Below, one piece after another: positions 57,987 through 64,000 of a DNA stretch of 64,000 bases. The notes beneath the pieces are model-generated. The model did no database searches, was not told the origin of the DNA, and saw nothing but the letters and a program-made list of their open reading frames with translations. The stretch's first letter is position 1; each line of letters begins with the position of its first letter. This DNA is from Maritimibacter sp. Lineage in GTDB: Bacteria; Pseudomonadota; Alphaproteobacteria; Rhodobacterales; Rhodobacteraceae. Where the stretch lies: assembly GCA_002695005.1 (NCBI GenBank), contig NZNT01000026.1, forward strand, positions 186,001 through 250,000, given 5' to 3'. The translations under genes were made by a program, and so were the position numbers.

Positions 57987-58706
57987 TCAGGCGCTTTCGC
58001 CCGTGGGCACCGTGTATTTCCCGGCTTCGCTCTGGCCCAGGATGATGACCCGCGTGCCGTTTTCGACATTGGCCGCAAGGTGGATGGCGTCCTGGTGGAA
58101 CATGCGGATGCAGCCGCCGGATTCCTCGCCGCCCACGGTCCAGGGATAGGGCGTGCCGTGGATACGGTAGAGCGTGTCACGCCCCCCGCGATAGAGATAG
58201 AGCGCCCGCGCGCCCAGCGGATTTTCCAGCCCGCCTTCGAGACCGCCGCGCACGGGGCCGTATTTCTCAGGCTCACGGCGCAGCATGTTGGCCGTCGGCG
58301 TCCAGTAGGGCCAGGCCTTCTGATGGTTCACCCGCGCCTCGCCCCGCAGACCCCGGCCCGCCTTACCCACTCCGACGATATAGCGCATCGCCTCGTTCGG
58401 GCCGGAAATCAGGTAAAGCTTGTAGTCATAGGGATCGACCACGATCGTCCCTTCGGGATAGGGCGAATAATACGGAACGTATTGCCGCGCCCGCTCTTCC
58501 GAGAGGTACTGGCGTGGCACGGCGGGCACGATGAACTGCCCGTCGTCGAATTCCCGGTACATGGATCGCGTTTTCGTCGAAATGACCGGCAACACTTCCC
58601 CGGTCGAGGTCACCGCCGTATCCTCGGTCGGCACCGTCGTACAGGCGGCAAGAAAAGCGCCGAGCGCAAGGCCCGCCGCCAGTTTCGTCAAACGCAAAGC
58701 AATCAA
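57987..58706 (-). CDS. L,D-transpeptidase (YkuD domain) lipoprotein
   Basis: Lipoprotein of 239 residues with lipobox LAAC (about residue 21). The YkuD catalytic motif is H183 (YRIHGTPYPW) with S-G-G-C199-I-R (ESGGCIRMFH). The TIVVDPYDYKLYLI strand and PTANMLRREPEKYGP segment are typical of exported YkuD proteins. It would make 3-3 peptidoglycan cross-links or attach lipoproteins. Confidence 0.93.
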   Translation of the reverse strand: MIALRLTKLAAGLALGAFLAACTTVPTEDTAVTSTGEVLPVISTKTRSMYREFDDGQFIVPAVPRQYLSEERARQYVPYYSPYPEGTIVVDPYDYKLYLISGPNEAMRYIVGVGKAGRGLRGEARVNHQKAWPYWTPTANMLRREPEKYGPVRGGLEGGLENPLGARALYLYRGGRDTLYRIHGTPYPWTVGGEESGGCIRMFHQDAIHLAANVENGTRVIILGQSEAGKYTVPTGESA

Positions 58707-59038
58707 GGGTCGTCTCCCGGTTTTCCTGCCGCCCCCAGGCGACTCGGAGAAAAACTGTCTTCCAAGAGTCAGTTAACCGGGGGGAAGCCTGTGATAACAA
58801 TGGCAAAAGAGTCTTTTTTTCGTGAAGAGACGCGAAAATGTGGTGCTGCGGCAACGCGGATCGCCCCCTTCACGTCCCTGTCAGACGGCGGATTTTGCTT
58901 GCGTCCGGGCCCGAAATGACGCATGAGCGGAATGCACACTTGAATTCGCGATCCTGTTCCTATTCGGCCAGCATTCGATCTTTAAGCTGCCGAGCCGCCG
59001 CAATACCGTGGGCGGCAACACGAAAAAGGAACATTCCA
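58707..59038. promoter_or_regulatory. Divergent intergenic region with long leader of the cold-shock gene
   Basis: This 332-base region lies between the L,D-transpeptidase gene (minus) and the cold-shock gene (plus). It is less GC-rich, with a T7 run near 58815. A GCCGCC/GGCGGC hairpin (about 58992-59015) sits directly before the AAAAAGGA ribosome site, so the mRNA leader may be structured, as in other cold-shock genes. A 39-codon frame from 58801 is not called because it has no ribosome site. Confidence 0.5.
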
Positions 59039-59245
59039 ATGGCGAATGGCACTGTAAAATGGTTCAACGCAACTAAAGGTTTCGGCTTCATCGAGCCGGA
59101 AGGTGGATCGAAGGACGTCTTCGTTCACATCTCCGCCGTTGAGCGCGCTGGTCTGACGACCCTGAAGGACGGCCAAGCCGTGACCTTCGACCTCGAAGCC
59201 GGTCGCGACGGTCGCGAATCCGCGTCGAACATCGCGCTGGCCTGA
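59039..59245 (+). CDS. Cold-shock protein (CspA family)
   Basis: Protein of 68 residues, one cold-shock domain with RNA-binding motifs RNP1 (KGFGFIEPE) and RNP2 (DVFVHIS). It would act as an RNA chaperone and antiterminator. AAGGA lies about 8 nt before the ATG. A terminator follows. Single gene with a long leader. Confidence 0.96.
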   Translation: MANGTVKWFNATKGFGFIEPEGGSKDVFVHISAVERAGLTTLKDGQAVTFDLEAGRDGRESASNIALA

Positions 59246-59287
59246 GCCACGCGAACCGGATGCCTGAGCATCCGTGAGGATCAAACG

Positions 59288-59309
59288 GGGCGCCTTGGCG
59301 CCCTGTTTT
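59288..59309 (+). terminator. Rho-independent terminator of cold-shock gene
   Basis: Stem GGGCGCC (59288-59294) and GGCGCCC (59297-59303), in practice GGGCGC-CTTG-GCGCCC, followed by TGTTTT. A smaller hairpin GGATGC-CTGA-GCATCC lies just before. Confidence 0.8.
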
Positions 59310-59324
59310 CGTTTCGGGACCCGC

Positions 59325-59888
59325 TCAAAGCGGATCGGCCAGCACCAGAACCCACGTCACGTTCTGCCCCGTGCCGGACACGCCCAGCGCAAATTCCTCG
59401 AAATCCGGGTCGAGCAGGTTGGCATTGTGCCCCGGCGAGTTCTGCCAAGAGGTCATGGCTTGCTGCTCGGATTGCTGTCCTTGGGCAAGGTTTTCGCCCA
59501 CTTTCCGATACTGGTAGCCCGTCGCCGCAACACGGGCGCCGATGTCGGACTTGCCAGCATTGTGCGAGAACTGGTTCGTCGCGACGAGATAGCCCGCGTA
59601 AGATTGCGCGGCATTGTCGAGTTGTTGGTTCCAGGTGAGCGGCATCTCCCCTGCACTCGTGCGCACCCCGCTGAACAGCGTCGAGAACGAGGCGTCCTGC
59701 GTCGCGTTGCCGACGATTGCCGTGTTGATGGTCGGATCGGGAAGGTAGGAGTTCAGGGCCCAGGCCGGCGCATTCGGATCAAGTCTTTCCCCACCCAGCG
59801 GTGGCGGTGCAAAAAAACTCGTTCCTCCCATGCAGCCCGAAAGCGCGGAGACTGCCGCGACGCCCACAAGTGTCTTGATGAAATGCAT
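59325..59888 (-). CDS. CAP/SCP-domain lipoprotein
   Basis: Protein of 187 residues with a lipobox LSGC (about residue 19). The CAP domain shows LTWNQQLDNAAQSYAGYL, NQFSHNAG, VGENLAQGQ and MTSWQNSPGHNANLLDPDF, with the conserved His, Glu and His cavity residues. Bacterial CAP proteins are extracytoplasmic; roles include protein or lipid binding. ATG at 59888 is chosen because GGGGGA is about 7 nt upstream. Confidence 0.9.
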   Translation of the reverse strand: MHFIKTLVGVAAVSALSGCMGGTSFFAPPPLGGERLDPNAPAWALNSYLPDPTINTAIVGNATQDASFSTLFSGVRTSAGEMPLTWNQQLDNAAQSYAGYLVATNQFSHNAGKSDIGARVAATGYQYRKVGENLAQGQQSEQQAMTSWQNSPGHNANLLDPDFEEFALGVSGTGQNVTWVLVLADPL

Positions 59889-59966
59889 TACGGAATCCCC
59901 CATGAGTATTGCTTGATGATGTGCCGACAACCGGCATCGCGCAACACTCCATCGAGTGCCGGGGGG

Positions 59967-60467
59967 TCAGGCCTCCGCGGCCATCCTCGCTTCCAGCACG
60001 TCGAACGGCACGCCCGGCTCGTCCTTGGCGTCGCGGATGACGAGCGAGGTCTTCACGCTGCCCACGTTCTCCGCCGCCGTGAGTTGCTCGGTCAGGAAGG
60101 TCTGAAAGGTCGACAGGTCCGGCGCGACGCACTTGAGGATGAAGTCCACCTCGCCGTTCAGCATGTGACACTCGCGCACGAGCGGCCAGTTGCGGCAGCG
60201 CTCCTCGAACCGCGACAGATCCGCCTCGGCCTGGCTTTGCAGCCCGACCATCGCGAAGACCTGCACCTCGAAGCCCAGCGCGCGGGCGTCCACGTCGGCG
60301 TGATAGCCCCGGATGAAGCCAGCCTCCTCAAGCGTGCGCACCCGGCGCAGACAGGGCGGCGCGGAAATGCCCACGCGCTTGGCGAGCTCCACGTTGGTCA
60401 TGCGGCCGTCGCCCTGCAACTCGGCAAGGATCATCCGGTCGATCGGGTCCAGTTTCGCGTTCGGCAT
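59967..60467 (-). CDS. lrp: Lrp/AsnC-family transcriptional regulator
   Basis: Regulator of 166 residues with an N-terminal helix-turn-helix (MTNVELAKRVGISAPPCLRR, about 23-42) and a C-terminal RAM ligand-binding domain (VFAMVGLQSQ, ECHMLNGEVDFILKCVA). It is divergent from trxB, and a paired palindrome lies between the genes, so self-regulation and trxB control are likely. The ligand is probably an amino acid (family knowledge). Confidence 0.93.
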   Translation of the reverse strand: MPNAKLDPIDRMILAELQGDGRMTNVELAKRVGISAPPCLRRVRTLEEAGFIRGYHADVDARALGFEVQVFAMVGLQSQAEADLSRFEERCRNWPLVRECHMLNGEVDFILKCVAPDLSTFQTFLTEQLTAAENVGSVKTSLVIRDAKDEPGVPFDVLEARMAAEA

Positions 60468-60514
60468 GCGCCATCCCCCTGCTGATTTGGCGAACCTTAC
60501 CGTGAGGCCCGCGC

Positions 60515-60543
60515 TTGCGCAATAATATTTCGCATTTGCGCAA
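60515..60543. promoter_or_regulatory. Paired TTGCGCAA palindromes, candidate Lrp operator
   Basis: The 8-bp palindrome TTGCGCAA occurs at 60515-60522 and again at 60536-60543, spaced by 21 bp (two helical turns), with an AT-rich ATAATATTTCG in between. It lies 48 bp before the lrp start and 104 bp before trxB. The arrangement fits cooperative binding by an octameric Lrp-type protein. Confidence 0.75.
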
Positions 60544-60647
60544 CATCATGTCTCAAGGCGTGAAAAGTGACAGCACGCCGCAGGGGGTTCCGGGGGGCGG
60601 GTGGCATCACTATATCGGGCAGGACTTACACTTCGAAGGGATTCGTC

Positions 60648-61634
60648 ATGTCCGGTACGCACAACACCCGTGTTCTGATCATCGGCTCGGGGCCGGCCGG
60701 TTACTCTGCCGCCGTCTATGCCGCACGCGCGATGCTGAAACCGATCCTCGTGCAGGGGATGGAGCCGGGCGGCCAGCTCACCACCACCACCGAGGTCGAG
60801 AACTACCCGGGCTTCACCGAAGTCCAGGGGCCCGACCTCATGGTCAAGATGGAAGAGCACGCGAAAGCGATGGGGACCGAAGTGGTGACCGACATCATCA
60901 CCGATCTCGACCTGTCCAAGCGGCCCTTCGTGGCGCAGTCCGACAGCGGTGCGACCTATGTGGCCGACGCCGTGATCCTCGCCACCGGCGCGCGGGCCAA
61001 GTGGCTCGGGCTCGAGACGGAAGAGAAGTTCAAGGGCTTCGGCGTCTCCGCCTGCGCCACCTGCGACGGGTTTTTCTACCGCGGGCAGGAGATCATCGTG
61101 GTCGGCGGCGGCAATACCGCCGTCGAGGAGGCGCTGTTCCTCACCAACTTCGCCTCCAAGGTCACGGTCATCCACCGCCGCGACGAATTCCGCGCCGAGA
61201 AGATCCTCATCAACCGGCTCGAGAAGAACCCCAAGATCGAGGTCATGTGGGACCATGTGCTTGAGGAAGTCACCGGCACCGACATGCCGCTGGGCGTCGA
61301 GGGCGTGCGCGTGAAGAACGTGAAAACCGGCGAGGTCTCCGAGATCGACGCCAAGGGCGTGTTCATCGCCATCGGCCACGCCCCCGCGTCGGAACTGGTC
61401 AAGGACCAGCTCGAAACCCATCACGGCGGCTATGTGAAGGTCGAGCCGGGCACGACCCACACCTCGATCCCCGGCGTCTTCGCGGCGGGCGACCTCACCG
61501 ATCACATCTACCGGCAGGCCGTGACCTCCGCCGGCATGGGCTGCATGGCGGCGCTGGACGCCGAACGCTGGCTCGCCGAACAGGGCGAAGCGGAGCCCGC
61601 CGCCGCGGTGGAGGCCGAGAAGGCCCCCGTCTGA
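60648..61634 (+). CDS. trxB: Thioredoxin-disulfide reductase
   Basis: NADPH- and FAD-dependent flavoprotein of 328 residues. The FAD motif is [10 protein letters not shown] (13-22), the redox pair is C136-A-T-C139 (ACATCDGFF), the NADPH motif is [12 protein letters not shown], and the C-terminal FAD motif is [14 protein letters not shown] at 60648; a start at 60567 would add 27 unconserved residues. Divergent from lrp. Confidence 0.96.
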   Translation: MSGTHNTRVLIIGSGPAGYSAAVYAARAMLKPILVQGMEPGGQLTTTTEVENYPGFTEVQGPDLMVKMEEHAKAMGTEVVTDIITDLDLSKRPFVAQSDSGATYVADAVILATGARAKWLGLETEEKFKGFGVSACATCDGFFYRGQEIIVVGGGNTAVEEALFLTNFASKVTVIHRRDEFRAEKILINRLEKNPKIEVMWDHVLEEVTGTDMPLGVEGVRVKNVKTGEVSEIDAKGVFIAIGHAPASELVKDQLETHHGGYVKVEPGTTHTSIPGVFAAGDLTDHIYRQAVTSAGMGCMAALDAERWLAEQGEAEPAAAVEAEKAPV

Positions 61635-61660
61635 CGTCCGGACCACAGCGAAACGACGAA

Positions 61661-61690
61661 CGCCGCTCCGGGGACCGGGGCGGCGTTTTC
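61661..61690 (+). terminator. Rho-independent terminator of trxB
   Basis: Stem ACGCCGCTCC (61661-61670) with GGGGCGGCGT (61678-61687), one G-T pair, loop GGGGACC, then TTTT. It starts 26 nt after the trxB stop. Confidence 0.85.
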
Positions 61691-61868
61691 TCTATGGATT
61701 GGTGAAAAAAGAGAACCAATCGGGGAAATCCCGACAAACTATCCCCAATGCGGGACCATTCCGACGCCCGATTTGCGCGAACGCCCGTTGCGCGACTATG
61801 CTCGTAGCCGGGGGGCATTCAATGACACAGATTTTCAGACCCCCGTCATTCATCAAGGGGGGACCAAG

Positions 61869-63278
61869 ATGGCAAAACGTCATTCAAACGGAAACGGCAA
61901 GGGACATGACAACGGTCGCGGACGCGGCCATGAAGAGGGGCACCACGGCAAGGGACGGGTCGACCCCGTCGATGTCGACGAATACGGTGTCGTCCACCTC
62001 AACCTCGACACGACCTACAGCTTCGACGAGAAAAAGCATTTCATTCTGCTGAAGGCCGACGCCAAAGGCGCGCCCGCGGTCAAGCTGGGCAAGGACGCGA
62101 CATTCGCGGCCGAGGACGCCCACAAGCTCGACTTCGGTGACGACCTGCCCGACCGGATCAACCTGTCGGGGATCGAGTTCATCGGCGCCGACACCTCGGG
62201 CACGGGCGGCGCAGAAACCTCGGTCGATCTTTCCGACTTCCTCGACACGCTCTTCGCGGAAACCGACGCGGCAGGTGCTATGGACATTCTGTCGATCAAC
62301 GGTTCGCCCGCCGACACCTTCGCAGTGGTCTGGGAATACCTCGACGACGGCTATGTCGACGAAGGCTACTTTGCCTCGGTGAACGAGAACTTCGTGAGCC
62401 TCGGCCTCGCCTATGCCGAGTTTCTCGCCGACGGGGGCACGCCGCTCACCGACATGATCGGCAAGTTCACCCCGGACGACGGCGACGCCAACGACACGCC
62501 GGAGCGCCTCCAGTCCCTGCATGACAACATGCTGGGCAACCTGGGACGCGGCCCGATCGAAAGCCGGTTCGGCGCGGGCACACCCGAAGCCGAGGCCCTG
62601 ATCGCCGCAGTCGAAGCCATCGACCCGGACCTGCTCGACCGCCCCTACTACTCGGGGAACGAGAGCGCCGAGGCAGCTTATGACGCTGTGCGCGAATACG
62701 ACTACGACCACGGGTATGCGCGGACAGATTACGTCGAAACCTTCTTCGGCGAGGTCGATGGCCGGGCGACCGAGAACGGCGACGGGATCGAGATGATCTT
62801 CGGCGACGGGAACTCCGACGACCACTATGCCGTGACCCGGCACGAAGGCGCAGGGGTCGAACTGGCGCTCAAGGCCAAGCTGCGCGGTGTCGGCGACCTC
62901 GACCCGAACAATGTGGTCTACAACGCCGATGGAACGGCAGTGTTCACGGTCGAAGCGGACCCCGCCAGCACGGACCGCATGGAATGGAACATCGACTGGG
63001 CCGCGACCGTCACCGAGGCCGGTGACAACGACAGTTTCCAATTCAAGTTCCTCGCGGACGTCGACGGATCTGCGGCCGAGGACTTCGTCGATCTCACCGG
63101 GACCGGCGGGGAATACACCGATGGCGTCACGAAGCTCCAGAATTCGTGGAACTACGGCTTCTTCCTGGATTCCATGTTCGACACCACCGATGCGGAAGGC
63201 GATTACACCGTCCGGCTGGAAGCCTGGGATGACGGCGTCATGATCGTAGCGCAGGAAATCTACCTCGACGTGGTCTGA
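61869..63278 (+). CDS. Large acidic protein of unknown function
   Basis: Protein of 469 residues with a His/Gly/Lys-rich N-terminus (about 2-35: NGNGKGHDNGRGRG, HEEGHHGKG) and a strongly acidic remainder rich in Asp, Glu and Gly. There is no signal peptide, membrane helix or clear RTX nonapeptide. Segments: NLSGIEFIGADTSGTGGAET, DILSINGSPADTFAVVWEYL, and a C-terminal beta-rich part with VFTVEADPASTDRMEWNIDW and GDYTVRLEAWDDGVMIV that looks like an immunoglobulin-like fold. ATG at 61869 has GGGGGGA about 6 nt upstream. Composition suits a secreted (type I) or surface protein, but no adjacent secretion genes are visible. Function not assigned. Confidence 0.8.
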   Translation: MAKRHSNGNGKGHDNGRGRGHEEGHHGKGRVDPVDVDEYGVVHLNLDTTYSFDEKKHFILLKADAKGAPAVKLGKDATFAAEDAHKLDFGDDLPDRINLSGIEFIGADTSGTGGAETSVDLSDFLDTLFAETDAAGAMDILSINGSPADTFAVVWEYLDDGYVDEGYFASVNENFVSLGLAYAEFLADGGTPLTDMIGKFTPDDGDANDTPERLQSLHDNMLGNLGRGPIESRFGAGTPEAEALIAAVEAIDPDLLDRPYYSGNESAEAAYDAVREYDYDHGYARTDYVETFFGEVDGRATENGDGIEMIFGDGNSDDHYAVTRHEGAGVELALKAKLRGVGDLDPNNVVYNADGTAVFTVEADPASTDRMEWNIDWAATVTEAGDNDSFQFKFLADVDGSAAEDFVDLTGTGGEYTDGVTKLQNSWNYGFFLDSMFDTTDAEGDYTVRLEAWDDGVMIVAQEIYLDVV

Positions 63279-63296
63279 CCTAGCCGACCGCGCAGG

Positions 63297-63327
63297 AAAA
63301 AGCCGCCCGGACATGGCCCGGGCGGCT
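63297..63327 (-). terminator. Terminator of fasciclin gene (possibly bidirectional)
   Basis: Ten-pair stem AGCCGCCCGG (63301-63310) with CCGGGCGGCT (63318-63327) and an ACATGGC loop. On the minus strand it is followed by T5 (complement of AAAAA at 63297-63301). It lies 33 nt beyond the fasciclin stop. Confidence 0.88.
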
Positions 63328-63359
63328 CTCGCTCAGATACAGTGAGCTGATCGGTCCGC

Positions 63360-63920
63360 TTACTGCGCGGGCAGAAGCACGGTGTCGATGACGTGGATCA
63401 CGCCGTTCGACTGCTTGACGTCGGCGATGGTGACGTTGGCCACGTTGCCGTTTTCGTCTTCGATCATGATGTCGTCACCTTCGTAGGTGACGCTCAGCGT
63501 GCACGGGCCCACGGTGTCGACCGGGTGCGTGCCGCCGTCATCGTCGACCATACCCATGATGGCGTCCGACATGGCGTTGGCCGCGACCACATGGCAGGTC
63601 AGCACGTTGGTGAGCATTTCCTTGTTCTCCGGCTTCAGCAGGTCATCGACCGTGCCGTCCGGGAGCTTCTCGAACGCCGCGTTGGTCGGCGCGAAAACGG
63701 TGAACGGGCCTTCGCCCGAGAGCGTCTCCACGAGGCCGGCCGCCTTGACGGCCGCGACGAGCGTGGTGTGATCTTCGGAGTTCACCGCGTTTTCCACGAT
63801 GTTCTGGTCTGCCGGCATCTCGGCGCCGCCCACCATCGGGTTGCCGCCTTCATGGCTGGCAGCGAAAGCGGGCACGGTGAGAGCGGCGAGGGCCGCAGCG
63901 GCTACAGTCGTCTTGAACAT
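63360..63920 (-). CDS. Fasciclin (FAS1) domain secreted protein
   Basis: Protein of 186 residues with a signal peptide (MFKTTVAAAALAALTVPAFA) and one FAS1 domain: LVAAVKAAGLVETLSGEGPF, TVFAPTNAAFEKLPDGTVDD (H1 motif), NVLTCHVV and NGVIHVIDTVLLP (H2 motif). FAS1 proteins mediate adhesion or bind surface ligands. ATG at 63920 has AGGAGG about 6 nt upstream. Single gene with its own terminator. Confidence 0.94.
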   Translation of the reverse strand: MFKTTVAAAALAALTVPAFAASHEGGNPMVGGAEMPADQNIVENAVNSEDHTTLVAAVKAAGLVETLSGEGPFTVFAPTNAAFEKLPDGTVDDLLKPENKEMLTNVLTCHVVAANAMSDAIMGMVDDDGGTHPVDTVGPCTLSVTYEGDDIMIEDENGNVANVTIADVKQSNGVIHVIDTVLLPAQ

Positions 63921-64000
63921 TGTATGTCCTCCTTGTCAGTTGATGCGATTTGCTATCGAACACTGAAGGTACGGGTGGCGGATGGCCGGTAGTTTCACCA

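Noticed and set aside
58801-58919. 39-codon open frame in the cold-shock leader
   Set aside because: No ribosome binding site and no recognisable peptide; could be a leader peptide but not supportable.

Overview
The window is a contiguous piece of a GC-rich alphaproteobacterial chromosome, most likely Rhodobacteraceae (Roseobacter group). The evidence is the five-gene atpHAGDC operon without F0 genes, a clpA beginning with TTG, the methyltransferase/gloB divergent pair, the divergent Lrp-trxB pair, H-type lectin, SapC and DUF1194 proteins, and the dense, overlapping gene layout. I see no rRNA, tRNA, IS element, prophage or CRISPR array. The left edge cuts a Ku gene.

Layout. 1-2.7 kb: Ku, then a small regulatory operon (stand-alone histidine kinase, Crp/Fnr regulator, DUF6894 protein). 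2.8-11.2 kb (minus): one compact operon that reads as a complete periplasmic oxidation chain. It encodes a Tat-exported dehydrogenase gamma subunit, a GMC flavoprotein dehydrogenase, a dihaem and a monohaem cytochrome c, CoxII fused to cytochrome c, a CoxI-CoxIII fusion, a small membrane protein and a CtaG-type copper assembly factor. 11.2-15.1 kb: TrkA/TrkH potassium uptake and a large PRC-barrel protein with an internal tandem repeat. 15.5-20.0 kb (plus): an operon of Na+/solute symporter, MscS channel, Gfo/Idh oxidoreductase and SDR dehydrogenase. 20-27.3 kb: an SDR with an altered active site, a second MscS channel, a PAP2 phosphatase, a second sugar-type GMC dehydrogenase complex (alpha, dihaem cytochrome c, Tat-exported gamma) and an FNT channel. 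The two dehydrogenase clusters, the symporter operon and the oxidase suggest a region devoted to sugar, polyol or alcohol oxidation; the substrates are not identifiable from sequence.

27.3-30.3 kb: a three-gene module of ECF sigma factor, membrane anti-sigma factor and subtilisin-like S8 protease. The periplasmic part of the anti-sigma factor resembles a subtilisin propeptide (I9-like) domain, which suggests that the protease and the anti-sigma factor form a sensing pair. 30.4-41.2 kb: mixed housekeeping and accessory genes (SapC, sugar transferase, EAL protein, YcgN-like protein, threonine aldolase, hydrolase, HCCA isomerase, prs, H-type lectin, MFS exporter, secreted proteins). 41.3-46.2 kb: F1-ATPase operon. 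46.5-51.3 kb: methyltransferase, gloB, clpA, second HCCA-isomerase-like gene. 51.3-58.7 kb: cell-envelope genes (M23 peptidase, MotA/MotB-like pair with a very long coiled coil, ChaC, DUF2125, GH25 lysozyme lipoprotein, L,D-transpeptidase). 59-64 kb: cold-shock protein, CAP-domain lipoprotein, Lrp/trxB with a paired operator, a large acidic orphan protein and a fasciclin protein.

The strongest leads for new biology are the dehydrogenase-to-oxidase operon, whose CoxI lacks the K-channel lysine, and the sigma/anti-sigma/S8-protease module.
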